Source of the DNA: Pseudomonadota bacterium
GTDB taxonomy: Bacteria > Pseudomonadota > Gammaproteobacteria > Burkholderiales > Thiobacillaceae
Length of the DNA stretch: 40,310 nucleotides
Direction of reading: 5' to 3'
Assembly (NCBI GenBank): GCA_030690985.1
Contig: JAUYFG010000047.1
Span: forward strand, 1 to 40,310
The notes under the pieces were generated by a model, which was given only the letters and a program-made list of their open reading frames with translations, searched no databases and had not been told where the DNA came from. Positions 20,435 to 29,546 of the stretch are shown here, piece by piece. The position numbers and the translations under genes were made by a program. Each line of letters opens with the position of its first letter. Within the stretch, counting starts at the first letter, position 1.

Positions 20435-21145
20435 ATGGCCGAAAAACCCCCACGCACGAGCGATGTGCTCGGCAAGATTCAGGACGAGATGGCGCAACAG
20501 CTCAGAAAGAGCGGCGCGCCGGAAGAAGTGCATGCCTTCCTGATGCAGGATTGGTCGCGCCTGCTGGTTGGCATCTACCTGGCCAAGGGTAATCAGCACA
20601 GTGACTGGAATACCGGCTGGGAAACCGTCAATGCCCTGCTCTGGAGTCTGGCGCCGAAACGGGGGAAAGAGGAAACCAGCACGCTGCTGCGCATGCTGCC
20701 CACCTTGCTGTCTCGCCTGCATGCCGGCTGCGCCGCGCTGGCTATGCCGCTGAGCGACCGCGATGCCCTGTTCGAGCGCTTGGCCATGCTGCATGCCGCT
20801 CTGGCGCGGGAAGGGCTGCAAGCCGGGCCGGACGAGGAAGGGCCGATTACTCGCCTGCGCGCGGAAGACGTGACCAGCCCCGATGAATCCGATCTACATG
20901 ATCTGACTGCGCCCGAATTGCCGACTCCCGATCAGCGTATCGCCCAGCCGAAATTGCGGCTGGGTGACCGGGTGGTTTTCACGGGCCAAGGTTCAGCGCG
21001 TGAACTCCTCCTGACCTGGATCAGCCCGATGGGCGGCATGGTCCTGTTCGCCAACGAACAGGGGCTCGATGCGGTGACGCTCACCCGTGCTCGCCTGGAG
21101 GCGAAGTTTCAGGCCGGGGAAGCCAGCCTCCCCCCAGCGCCTTGA
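20435..21145 (+). CDS. DUF1631-like protein (short form)
   Basis: C-terminal block RLGDRVVFTGQGSARELLLTWISPMGGMVLFANEQGLDAVTLTRARLEAKF resembles the DUF1631 C-terminus. Confidence 0.6.
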   Translation: MAEKPPRTSDVLGKIQDEMAQQLRKSGAPEEVHAFLMQDWSRLLVGIYLAKGNQHSDWNTGWETVNALLWSLAPKRGKEETSTLLRMLPTLLSRLHAGCAALAMPLSDRDALFERLAMLHAALAREGLQAGPDEEGPITRLRAEDVTSPDESDLHDLTAPELPTPDQRIAQPKLRLGDRVVFTGQGSARELLLTWISPMGGMVLFANEQGLDAVTLTRARLEAKFQAGEASLPPAP

Positions 21146-22535
21146 ACAATTCCGCCGTGGCCGCCAGTTGCGCGCGGCGTGCCTCGATGCGGTTCTGCTC
21201 GGCCTGATACAGGTTGCGCTGGGCGTCGAGGACTTCCAGGTAATTGGAAATTCCGTTCTGGTATCTCAGGCCGGCCAGTTCGGCGGCGCGGGCCAGCGCT
21301 TGTGCACGCCGGTTTTCCGCCTCGCCGGCTTCGCGCGCCTGGCGGGTAGCCACCAGGGCATCGAGCACTTCCTTGAAAGCGACCCGCAGGGTTTGCTCAT
21401 AGGCCAGCAAAACCTGTTCCTGGCGCGCGGCGTCGCCTTTCAGGGCGGTCTCGGTGCGGCCGGCGTTGTACAGGGTTTGCACCAGGCTGGCGCCGATGCC
21501 CCAGATAGTGGCGGGGCCGCTGAACAGGTTGGAGAGGGCTTTGCTTTCCGTGCCCAGGTTGGCGGTGAGTGACAGCGAGGGGGTGATCGCGGCCCGCGTT
21601 GCCAGCACCCGTGCCTCGGCGCCGACCAGGCGTTGTTCCGCCTGGCGGATGTCGGGACGGCGGGCGAGCAGATCGGAGGGCAGGCCACCCGGAATAACGG
21701 GTGGTGCTGTCAGTACGGCCAGCGGTTTGCCGCGCGCCACCGGGTCATCCGCCAGCGCGCGCGGCGAGCGGCCGAGCAGCAAGGCCAGCGCAGTTTCCTG
21801 TTGCCGTAGTTGGCGGATGAGGTCAGCCTGGGTCGCTTCCACTGCGGCCAGTTCGGCTTCCGTCTGACGCAATGGCAGTTCCGAGACGATGCCGGCATCG
21901 AAACGAAGCTGGTGCAGATCAACTGCCTCGCGCCGGTTGTTCAGCGTGTCCTGGGTAAGCGCCAAGGCGGCATCCAGGGCGGCGATCTGGAAATACCCTT
22001 GGGCGACGCTGCTGGCCAGGCTGCTGCGTACCACATCGCGGGCGTATTCGCTGGCCAGCAGATCGGCACGGGCGGCGGCGCTGGCCTGCCGGTAGCGGTC
22101 CCAGAGATCGACTTCGTAAGCAGCCTGGAGGTTGACCTGGAATTTGTTGTTGACCGGGGAGGGCGGCGGGAAGCTGCCTTTTTCCGTGGCGCGGGTGCGC
22201 CCGGCGCTGCCGCCGATCTGTACTTCAGGGCGGCGGTCGGCGTCGCGCAGCCCCAAGGCGGAGCGGGCTTCCTCGATGCGCGCGGCGGCGAGGAGGAGGT
22301 CGCTGTTGTGTTGTAGTGCCTCGGCGATCAGGCCGGTCAGGGTGGGGTCGTTGAAGTGGGCCCACCCGTCCTGCAGGGGTTGTTCTTCCTTCCCGGCGGG
22401 AACCGAAGATGGCCACGCTTGCGGCAGGTCCGGGTTGGCTTTGCGTAGGGTTGGCATCGAGATGCAGCCGGTCAGGCTGGCAATCAACAGGGCAAGCAGC
22501 AGGGCAATCAGCGTCTTACGCATGGTCGTCTCCAT
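21081..22535 (-). CDS. RND efflux outer-membrane factor (NodT/OprM family lipoprotein)
   Basis: LTGCISMP lipobox, ARIEEARSALGLRDADRRPEVQIGGSAG, RRPDIRQAEQRLVGAEARV, NLYQAEQNRIEARRAQL. Start may instead be MRKTL at 22523. Confidence 0.9.
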   Translation of the reverse strand: METTMRKTLIALLLALLIASLTGCISMPTLRKANPDLPQAWPSSVPAGKEEQPLQDGWAHFNDPTLTGLIAEALQHNSDLLLAAARIEEARSALGLRDADRRPEVQIGGSAGRTRATEKGSFPPPSPVNNKFQVNLQAAYEVDLWDRYRQASAAARADLLASEYARDVVRSSLASSVAQGYFQIAALDAALALTQDTLNNRREAVDLHQLRFDAGIVSELPLRQTEAELAAVEATQADLIRQLRQQETALALLLGRSPRALADDPVARGKPLAVLTAPPVIPGGLPSDLLARRPDIRQAEQRLVGAEARVLATRAAITPSLSLTANLGTESKALSNLFSGPATIWGIGASLVQTLYNAGRTETALKGDAARQEQVLLAYEQTLRVAFKEVLDALVATRQAREAGEAENRRAQALARAAELAGLRYQNGISNYLEVLDAQRNLYQAEQNRIEARRAQLAATAELFKALGGGWLPRPETSPPGEHG

Positions 22536-25500
22536 GCTCGGCGGCGCCGTGGTAGCGGATGGGGCCGGGGAAGATTTTGCGTACCAGCAGGTAGAGCACC
22601 GGCACGACGAATACGGCGAGAACGGTGGCCGCGATCATGCCGCCCATGACGCCGGTGCCGATGGCGTGGCGGCTGGCCGCACCCGCCCCGCTAGAGATGG
22701 CCAGCGGCATGACGCCGAAGATGAAGGCGATCGAGGTCATGATGATGGGGCGGAAGCGCAGGCGGCAGGCCTGCATGACGGCGTCCAGCGTGCTCTTGCC
22801 CTGGGCTTCCATCTGCCGGGCGAATTCCACGATCAGGATGGCGTTCTTGGCCGACAGGCCGATGATCGCGATCAGGCCGACCTTGAAGTAGACGTCATTG
22901 GGCAGGTCGCGCAGGGTCACCGCCAGCACCGCGCCGAACACGCCCAACGGCACCACCAGCAGCACCGCCAGGGGCACGGTCCAGGATTCGTACAACGCGG
23001 CCAGGCACATGAACACCACGATCAGCGACAGCGCGAACAGCACCGGTGCCTGCGCGCCCGACAGTTTTTCTTCGAACGAGGTACCGGACCACTCGAAGCC
23101 GATGCCGGGCGGCAGTTTGCCGGCGATTTCCTGCATGGCTTCCATCGCCTCGCCGGTGCTGCGGCCGGGCGCCGGGCCACCGGCGATCTTCATCGCCGGC
23201 ACGCCGTTGTAACGGTCGAGCTTGGGCGAACCCACCACCCAGCGCGGCGTGGCGATTTCCGCGAGCGGCACCATACCGCCCTTCATCGTGCGTACCCGCA
23301 GCGAGAGCAGGCCTTCCGGGGTGGCGCGCGCGTGGGCGTCGAGTTGCATCACCACGCGCAGGACGCGGCCGTCACGGATGAAGTCGTTGACGTAGGCCGA
23401 GCCCAGCGCCACGGCGAGCGTCTGATTCAACTCGGCCATGTCGATACCCAGGGCGCTGGCTTTCAGGCGGTCGATGTCGAGCAGCAACTGGATGGCCGGT
23501 TCCTTGCCTTCCGGGCGCACGCCGGCGAGACGGACATCCTGCGAGGCCATGCCGAGCGCCATGTTGCGTGCCTCCAGCAACTTCTCGCGGCCAACGCCGG
23601 AACGGTCCTGCAAACGGAAGTCAAAGCCGCCCACCGCCGCCAGTTCCGGAATCGGCGGCGGGTTGAGGGCGAACAGCATGGCCTGCTTGATCCCGAACAA
23701 GGCCATGTTGGCGCGCTGCACCACCTTCAGTGCGTGGTCGTTTTCTCCGGTGCGCTCGTCCCAATCCTTCAGCCGCACGAAGGCGATGGCGGCGTCCTGG
23801 CCCTTGCCGAAGAAGGAGAAGCCGGCCACGCCGACCACCTTGGCCACTTCCGGCTGCTTGAGGAAATGCTGTTCCAGTTGTGACAGCACGGCCACGGTGC
23901 GTTCCTGAGTGGCGCCGGCCGGCAGTTGCACGATGGAAATCAGATAGCCCTGGTCTTCGTCAGGCAGAAAGCCGGTGGGCAGGCGCAGCAGCAGGAAGGC
24001 GGTAATGCCGACCAGGCCCGCGAACAGCAGCATCATGCGCAGCGGCTTCTTCACAGAGGCGGTCACGCCATTGAGATAGCCGGTCGTGGTGCGGTTGAAG
24101 AAGCGGGTGAACCAGCCGAAGAAGCCCGTGTGGTGTTCCATCTGCTCACGGGTCATGCCTTTGAACAGCGTGGCGCACAGGGCCGGGGTCAGGCTGATGG
24201 CGAGGAAGGCGGAGAACAGCATGGTCATCACCAGTGTCACCGCAAACTGGCGGTAGATGGCGCCGACCGAGCCGGTGAAAAAGGCCATCGGGATGAACAC
24301 CGCCGACAACACTACGGTGATGCCGACGATGGCGCCGAAGATCTGGCCCATCGCCTTGGAAGTCGCTTCGCGCGCCGGCAGTCCTTCTTGCGTCATGATC
24401 CGTTCGACGTTTTCCACCACGACGATGGCATCGTCCACCACGATGCCGATGGCCAGCACCATCGCGAACAGCGACAGCACGTTGATCGAATAGCCCAGCA
24501 GGTAAAGGCCGACCAGGGTGCCGACCAGCGATACCGGCACCACCAGGGTCGGGATGATCGCCGCGCGCAGGTTCTGCAAGAACAGCCACATCACCAGGAA
24601 CACCAGGAAGAAAGCCTCGGCCAGGGTGTAGGCCACTTCACGAATGGAGATTTCGACGAAACGCGAGGTGTCGTAGGGCACGTCCCAGCTCACTCCCTTG
24701 GGGAAGAATTTCGCCAGTTCCGCCATGCGTGCCTTCACCGCCTTGGCGGTTTCCAGGGCATTGCCGCTGGGCGCCAATTTGATGCCGATGGCGGCCGTGG
24801 GCTTGCCATTCAGGCGCGCCTGCACGCTGTAATCCTGGGCACCCAGTTCGATCCGGGCGACATCCTTCAAACGCACGGCGGCACCGCTGCTGGCGGTGCG
24901 CAGCAGGATTTCGCCGAACTCGGCCGGGGTTTTCAAGCGCCCCTGGGTAATCACCGTGGCGGTCAGTTGCTGGCCGGGGAGGGCGGGCAGTTGCCCGAGT
25001 TCACCGGTCGCCAGTTGTACGTTCTGCGCCTGTACCGCCTTCAGCGCCTCACCCGGCGTCATGGCGAAACTGGCCAGTTTCAGCGGGTCCAGCCACAGGC
25101 GCATGGCGTATTCCGTGCCGAACAAGTTGGCCTCGCCCACGCCCGGCACGCGACGCAGGTTCTCCAGCACGTTGGCGGCGGTGAAGCTGCCCAGGTCGAT
25201 GGCGTTGCGCGATTGGTCCGGCGAGAACACGGTCACGAACATCAGGAAGTTGCGCCGCGCCTTCGCCACCGTGATGCCCTGCCGCCGCACCTCATCGGGC
25301 AGGCGCGCTTCCACGCGCTTGATGCGGTTCTGCGCCTCCACCGAGGCGATGTCGAGATTGACCCCGGTGGCGAAGGTGAGGGTCAGGGTAAGCACGCCCG
25401 AGGCGTCCGAGTTGGACTCCATATAGAGCAGGTTATCCAGCCCGTTCATCTCCTGTTCGATCAGGCTGGTGACGGCGTCTTCCACCACCTGCGCGCTGGC

Positions 25501-25656
25501 GCCGGGGTAGACGGCGGTGATGGACAGGGCCGGGGGAGCCACTTCCGGATATTGCGAAACCGGGAGTTTGGGGAAAACCAGCGCGCCGGCCAGCAGAATG
25601 GAAAGCGCCACAACCCAGGCGAAGATCGGACGGTCGATGAAGAAGCGGGGGAGCAT
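22516..25656 (-). CDS. RND multidrug efflux permease (HAE1/AcrB family)
   Basis: 1046 aa; RPIFAWVVALSILLAGALVFPKLPVSQYPEVAPP, LFAMVLAIGIVVDDAIVVVENVERIM, LTPALCATLFK, IGLSAKNAILIVEFAR. Confidence 0.95.
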   Translation of the reverse strand: MLPRFFIDRPIFAWVVALSILLAGALVFPKLPVSQYPEVAPPALSITAVYPGASAQVVEDAVTSLIEQEMNGLDNLLYMESNSDASGVLTLTLTFATGVNLDIASVEAQNRIKRVEARLPDEVRRQGITVAKARRNFLMFVTVFSPDQSRNAIDLGSFTAANVLENLRRVPGVGEANLFGTEYAMRLWLDPLKLASFAMTPGEALKAVQAQNVQLATGELGQLPALPGQQLTATVITQGRLKTPAEFGEILLRTASSGAAVRLKDVARIELGAQDYSVQARLNGKPTAAIGIKLAPSGNALETAKAVKARMAELAKFFPKGVSWDVPYDTSRFVEISIREVAYTLAEAFFLVFLVMWLFLQNLRAAIIPTLVVPVSLVGTLVGLYLLGYSINVLSLFAMVLAIGIVVDDAIVVVENVERIMTQEGLPAREATSKAMGQIFGAIVGITVVLSAVFIPMAFFTGSVGAIYRQFAVTLVMTMLFSAFLAISLTPALCATLFKGMTREQMEHHTGFFGWFTRFFNRTTTGYLNGVTASVKKPLRMMLLFAGLVGITAFLLLRLPTGFLPDEDQGYLISIVQLPAGATQERTVAVLSQLEQHFLKQPEVAKVVGVAGFSFFGKGQDAAIAFVRLKDWDERTGENDHALKVVQRANMALFGIKQAMLFALNPPPIPELAAVGGFDFRLQDRSGVGREKLLEARNMALGMASQDVRLAGVRPEGKEPAIQLLLDIDRLKASALGIDMAELNQTLAVALGSAYVNDFIRDGRVLRVVMQLDAHARATPEGLLSLRVRTMKGGMVPLAEIATPRWVVGSPKLDRYNGVPAMKIAGGPAPGRSTGEAMEAMQEIAGKLPPGIGFEWSGTSFEEKLSGAQAPVLFALSLIVVFMCLAALYESWTVPLAVLLVVPLGVFGAVLAVTLRDLPNDVYFKVGLIAIIGLSAKNAILIVEFARQMEAQGKSTLDAVMQACRLRFRPIIMTSIAFIFGVMPLAISSGAGAASRHAIGTGVMGGMIAATVLAVFVVPVLYLLVRKIFPGPIRYHGAAEHGDDHA

Positions 25657-25677
25657 GGGGTGTCAGCGGGCAGATGC

Positions 25678-25751
25678 GTAGGTTGGGCAAAGCGAAGCGT
25701 GCCCAACATCCACCGGTGATTGTTGGGCACGCTTCGCTTTGCCCAACCTAC
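25678..25751. repeat. REPIN-like inverted pair, family A, intercistronic in the efflux operon
   Basis: gtaggttgggcaaagcgaagcgtgcccaac ... gttgggcacgcttcgctttgcccaacctac. Confidence 0.85.
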
Positions 25752-25763
25752 GATAGTCGCGGC

Positions 25764-26879
25764 TCACTTGGCCGCTACCGCTTTTACCGCCATCCCCGGC
25801 CGCGCCTTCTGCACGCCGTTGACGATGACTTTCTCGCCGCCCTTGAGGCCTTCGCTGATGATCCAGTCATTGCCGGAGAGGCCCGCAGTCTTCACCGGCT
25901 GCGCGGCCACCTTGCCGTCGCCGCCGACCAGCAGCACCGTCTGGCCTTGCGGTGAGACTTGTACAGCGCGTTGCGGCACGACGATGGCGTTGTCCACGGC
26001 CGCCACCGGCAGGCGCACGGTAACGAACTGGCCGGGCAACAGCAGTCGCCCCGGGTTGGGGAATTCGCCGCGCAGGCCCACCGTGCCGGTGGCCGGGTCC
26101 ACCGCCAGATCGTTGAACAACAGGCGGCCGGCGTGGGGATATTCGCGGCCGTTTTCCAGCACCAGTTTCAAGGGCGCCTTGCCGGCATGGCCCTGGCGCA
26201 AGGCCAAAAACTCGGCGCTCGACTGCGAGAAGTTCACCCAGATCGGGTCGTACTGCTCGATATTGGCCAGCGGCGTAGCTTCACCCTTGCCCACCAGCGC
26301 GCCCTCACTCACCAGGGCGCGGCCGATGCGGCCGGAAATGGGCGCGGTGACGTTGGCATAGGCAAGGTCGATTTCGGATCGTAATACGGCCGCCTTGACC
26401 GCCATGACATCGGCATCGGCCTGCGCCTTGGCCGCCACGGCCTGATCCAGTTCCTGTTTGCTGATCGCCTTGCTGCCCGCCAGCGATTGCATGCGTTCCT
26501 GGTTCTGATTGGCGATCAAGGCCTGCGCCTGCGCGCGGGCCAGATTAGCGCGGGCGCTGGCCAGGTTGGCCGCGAGGGTGCGGGCGTCGATGCGGAACAG
26601 CAGCGCGCCGGCCTTGACTTCGCTGCCTTCGACATAAGTGCGCCGCTCCAGGATGCCTTCCACACGCGCTGCAACGATCGCCGTGCGCACCGCCTGCAGG
26701 CGCCCCGGTGCGTCGACGGTAAACGGCACGCTGCGCGGTGTCGCGGTGATGACTTCCACCTCAGGCGGCGGCATGCCGGCCATGCCGCCGGGGGGCGGAG
26801 CGGACTGGGGTTTGCAGGCGGTGAGCGAGGCGAGCAGGAGGGCTGGCAGCAGCCGGAAAAATAAAGAATGACGCTTCAA
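25764..26879 (-). CDS. RND efflux periplasmic adaptor (MFP/HlyD family)
   Basis: SLFFRLLPALLLASLTACKPQ lipobox, EVEVITATPRSVPFTVDAPGRLQAVRTAIVAARVEGILERRTYVEGSEVKAG. Likely TTG start at 26879; the ORF-track extension reads through a REPIN. Confidence 0.87.
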   Translation of the reverse strand: MKRHSLFFRLLPALLLASLTACKPQSAPPPGGMAGMPPPEVEVITATPRSVPFTVDAPGRLQAVRTAIVAARVEGILERRTYVEGSEVKAGALLFRIDARTLAANLASARANLARAQAQALIANQNQERMQSLAGSKAISKQELDQAVAAKAQADADVMAVKAAVLRSEIDLAYANVTAPISGRIGRALVSEGALVGKGEATPLANIEQYDPIWVNFSQSSAEFLALRQGHAGKAPLKLVLENGREYPHAGRLLFNDLAVDPATGTVGLRGEFPNPGRLLLPGQFVTVRLPVAAVDNAIVVPQRAVQVSPQGQTVLLVGGDGKVAAQPVKTAGLSGNDWIISEGLKGGEKVIVNGVQKARPGMAVKAVAAK

Positions 26880-27098
26880 GATGGGCTCCAACGCGACAGG
26901 ATTTCGGCAGTGACGTAGGTTGGGCAAAGCGAAGCGTGCCCAACATCGCGGCGGTTCGTTGGGCACGCTTCGCTTTGCCCAACCTACAAGCCCATGCCAC
27001 GAAATCACGAGCCTCTACATCTGGTGGGTGTGTGTGACAACCCGATAAGCACGGAATGACGCTGCAAGATGGGCTCCAACGCGACAGGATTTCGGCAG
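26866..27098. repeat. 45-bp direct duplication (26866-26910 / 27054-27098) flanking a family A REPIN
   Basis: gaatgacgct(t/g)caagatgggctccaacgcgacaggatttcggcag in both copies, 44/45 identical. Confidence 0.9.
26915..26987. repeat. REPIN-like inverted pair, family A
   Basis: gtaggttgggcaaagcgaagcgtgcccaac ... gttgggcacgcttcgctttgcccaacctac. Confidence 0.85.
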
Positions 27099-27190
27099 AC
27101 TGAAAGGGGGCGTGCCGGTTCCCTGAAATAGCTGCCGAGGGTAAACCAATGGCTATAATTCCGCACTGCACAATTTGCCCCAGGCCTGCC

Positions 27191-28498
27191 ATGACCGATC
27201 TTGCCATCGCCCGTCTCGACGCCGCTTCCCCCGATTTCCGCGCCCGCCTCTCCGAACTTCTGGCGTTCAACGACGCCACCGATAGCGCGGTCAGTCACGC
27301 CGTTTCGGAAATCCTCGCCGCCGTGAAAACACGCGGCGATGCGGCGGTCATCGAATACACCGCGCGCTTCGACCGCCTTGAGGTGGCGGACATGGCCGCG
27401 CTGGAAATCTCGCAAGAAGAATTGCATGCGGCGCTGGGCAAGTTGCCGTTGCGCCTGGAGCAGTCTTTGCGCAAAGCGGCCGAACGGGTGCGCGTCTATC
27501 ACGAGAAGCAACGCCAGGAATCCTGGACCTATACCGAGGAAGACGGCACGGTGCTCGGCCAGCAGGTCACCGCCCTGGATCGCGTCGGCCTCTATGTGCC
27601 GGGCGGCAAGGCGGCTTACCCATCTTCCGTGCTGATGAATGCCATCCCCGCCAAGGTGGCGGGCGTGAAGGAACTCATCATGGTGGTGCCCACTCCGGAC
27701 GGTGTGCGCAACGATCTGGTGCTGGCGGCGGCCGCTGTGGCCGGGGTCGATCGCGTATTCACCATCGGCGGCGCCCAGGCCGTGGCCGCTCTGGCCTACG
27801 GCACCGCAACCATCCCGCAGGTGGACAAGATCGTCGGCCCCGGCAACGCCTACGTCGCCGAAGCCAAACGCCGGGTGTTCGGCATCGTCGGCATCGACAT
27901 GATCGCCGGCCCCTCGGAAATCCTGGTCATCTGCGACGGCAAGACCGACCCCGACTGGATCGCGATGGACCTGTTCTCGCAGGCCGAACACGACGAACTC
28001 GCGCAATCCATCCTGATCTGCCCGGATGCCGCCTACCTCGACGCCGTCCAGGCCAGCGTGAACAAACTGCTGCCGACCCTGCCACGCCAGGCGGTGATTA
28101 CCGCATCGATCAGCAACCGCGCCGGCCTCATCCTCTGCCGCGACCTCGACGAAGCGGCGGAAATCGCCAACTTCATCGCCCCGGAACACCTGGAACTGTC
28201 GGTGGAAGATCCCAACGCCATGCTCCCGAAGATTCGCCACGCCGGCGCCATCTTCATGGGCCGCAACACCTGCGAGGCGATCGGCGACTACTGCGCCGGC
28301 CCCAACCACGTCCTGCCTACCTCGCGCACCGCGCGCTTCTCCTCCCCCCTGGGGGTCTACGACTTCCAGAAACGCTCCAGCCTGATCCACGTCTCCGCCC
28401 AGGGCGCCCACACCCTCGGCGAAATCGCCAGCGCCCTGGCCTACGGTGAAGGCCTGCAGGCACACGGCCGTTCCGCTGAATATCGGATGGGGCGTTGA
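27191..28498 (+). CDS. hisD: Histidinol dehydrogenase
   Basis: [89 protein letters not shown]. Confidence 0.95.
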   Translation: MTDLAIARLDAASPDFRARLSELLAFNDATDSAVSHAVSEILAAVKTRGDAAVIEYTARFDRLEVADMAALEISQEELHAALGKLPLRLEQSLRKAAERVRVYHEKQRQESWTYTEEDGTVLGQQVTALDRVGLYVPGGKAAYPSSVLMNAIPAKVAGVKELIMVVPTPDGVRNDLVLAAAAVAGVDRVFTIGGAQAVAALAYGTATIPQVDKIVGPGNAYVAEAKRRVFGIVGIDMIAGPSEILVICDGKTDPDWIAMDLFSQAEHDELAQSILICPDAAYLDAVQASVNKLLPTLPRQAVITASISNRAGLILCRDLDEAAEIANFIAPEHLELSVEDPNAMLPKIRHAGAIFMGRNTCEAIGDYCAGPNHVLPTSRTARFSSPLGVYDFQKRSSLIHVSAQGAHTLGEIASALAYGEGLQAHGRSAEYRMGR

Positions 28499-28757
28499 AG
28501 TAGCGTCAGCGCGTAGCGCGTAGGGCGGATGAGCCGGCGTCTTCTTGCCGGTGTTATCCGCCGAATGCCAAACATTCGGCGGAAGGCGCGATAAAGCCGC
28601 TTTTCCGCCCTACGCGTGCTGAATATCGGATGGGGCGTTGAAGTAGCGTCAGCGCGTAGGGCGGATGAGCCGGCGTCTTCTAGCCGGTGTTATCCGCCGA
28701 ATGCCAAACATTCGGCGGAAGGCGCGATAAAGCCGCTTTTCCGCCCTACGCGTGCTG
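28475..28757. repeat. Tandem duplication of a family C REPIN unit including the hisD 3' end
   Basis: gctgaatatcggatggggcgttgaagtagcgtcagcgcg... repeated at 28475 and 28619; REPINs at 28520-28613 and 28656-28749 (gtagggcggatgagccggcg...ccgccctac). Confidence 0.92.
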
Positions 28758-28802
28758 GACGTGGCATTTTGAATGTCGAATCGTGAAGGGTGAATTGGGG
28801 CT

Positions 28803-29093
28803 TTACGCGGCGATGGCCAGGGCTTCGTGGGTGTGGCAACCCTTCGGACAGACGCGGGCGCAGGAGCCGCAGCCGATGCAGTCGAGCAGGTTCTTCAGCG
28901 ACATCACGCTCATCTGGTCTTCGTCGAGATCCTCATCCATTTCGTCTTCGTCACGCGCCTCCAGTTCGAACACATCGCGCGGGCAGACCTTGTAGCAGCG
29001 GCCGCAGCCGATGCAGGTCTTCTGATCGAGGGCGACGATAAAGGTCGGGGTGTAGGGCGTGCCGCCTCGGGTTAGTGCGCTATAGGCGTCCAT
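28803..29093 (-). CDS. fdxB: nif-specific ferredoxin III (2x4Fe-4S)
   Basis: CIGCGRCYKVCPRDVFELEA...CIGCGSCARVCPKGCHTHEA; adjacent nif genes. Confidence 0.88.
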   Translation of the reverse strand: MDAYSALTRGGTPYTPTFIVALDQKTCIGCGRCYKVCPRDVFELEARDEDEMDEDLDEDQMSVMSLKNLLDCIGCGSCARVCPKGCHTHEALAIAA

Positions 29094-29095
29094 GT

Positions 29096-29311
29096 TCAGC
29101 CTTTCTGCGCAGCCGCCAGGCGGGCATTGGCATCGGCCCAGGCCTGACAGGCATCGTAGGTGGATTGGGCGATGCCCGGAATTTCCAGGTAGCCGGCCGG
29201 CAGTTTGTCTTCCACCAGGTCGTGCAACTGGGAGGCCCATTCGCTGGAAATGCGCTTGAGTTTCTTGACCTCGCGGTCGAGTGCTTTCAGTTCGTCGTCA
29301 GTCATGGTCAT
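29096..29311 (-). CDS. Rop-like / CCE_0567-type small nif-associated protein
   Basis: MTMTDDELKALDREVKKLKRISSEWASQLHDLVEDKLPAGYLEIPGIAQSTYDACQAW; position between DUF269 and fdxB. Confidence 0.8.
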   Translation of the reverse strand: MTMTDDELKALDREVKKLKRISSEWASQLHDLVEDKLPAGYLEIPGIAQSTYDACQAWADANARLAAAQKG

Positions 29312-29370
29312 GTTCTCAATCCGAAACGCCGGCTCGGCGAAATCGTTCGTGGCGAGCCGACGACTTTCAT

Positions 29371-29546
29371 GTAGCGCCGGCATACCCGCAAGGGGTAGGC
29401 CGTGGTTGTTGCCGCCCAAACCCCGGCGGCAACAACCACGCTCTCCTTGCCGGCGTCTTTCAGGAAAGCCGGCTGGATACCCGCAAGGGGTAGGCCGTGG
29501 TTTGTAAGCCGCTGAAGCGGCAACAACCACGCTCAGCCGGCGCTAC
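29371..29546. repeat. Composite nested repeat: GTAGCGCCGGC/GCCGGCGCTAC outer arms enclosing two family F repeats
   Basis: Outer arms 29371-29381 and 29536-29546; inner tacccgcaaggggtaggccgtggtt...aaccacg at 29384-29440 and 29478-29531. Confidence 0.85.

Noticed and set aside
22132-25719. Long plus-strand ORFs (583 and 597 aa) opposite the efflux genes
   Set aside because: His/Gln/Arg-rich shadow translations of the RND and OMF genes.
26880-27008. Upstream extension of the efflux adaptor ORF to 27008
   Set aside because: The extension translates the REPIN (GWAKRSVPN...WARFALPNL); the signal peptide begins at the TTG near 26879.
27005-28465. 486-aa minus-strand ORF opposite hisD
   Set aside because: Antisense shadow of hisD.
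28475-28757. Possible CRISPR array
   Set aside because: Only two near-identical units of about 140 bp containing palindromes and the hisD 3' end; no short repeats with unique spacers.
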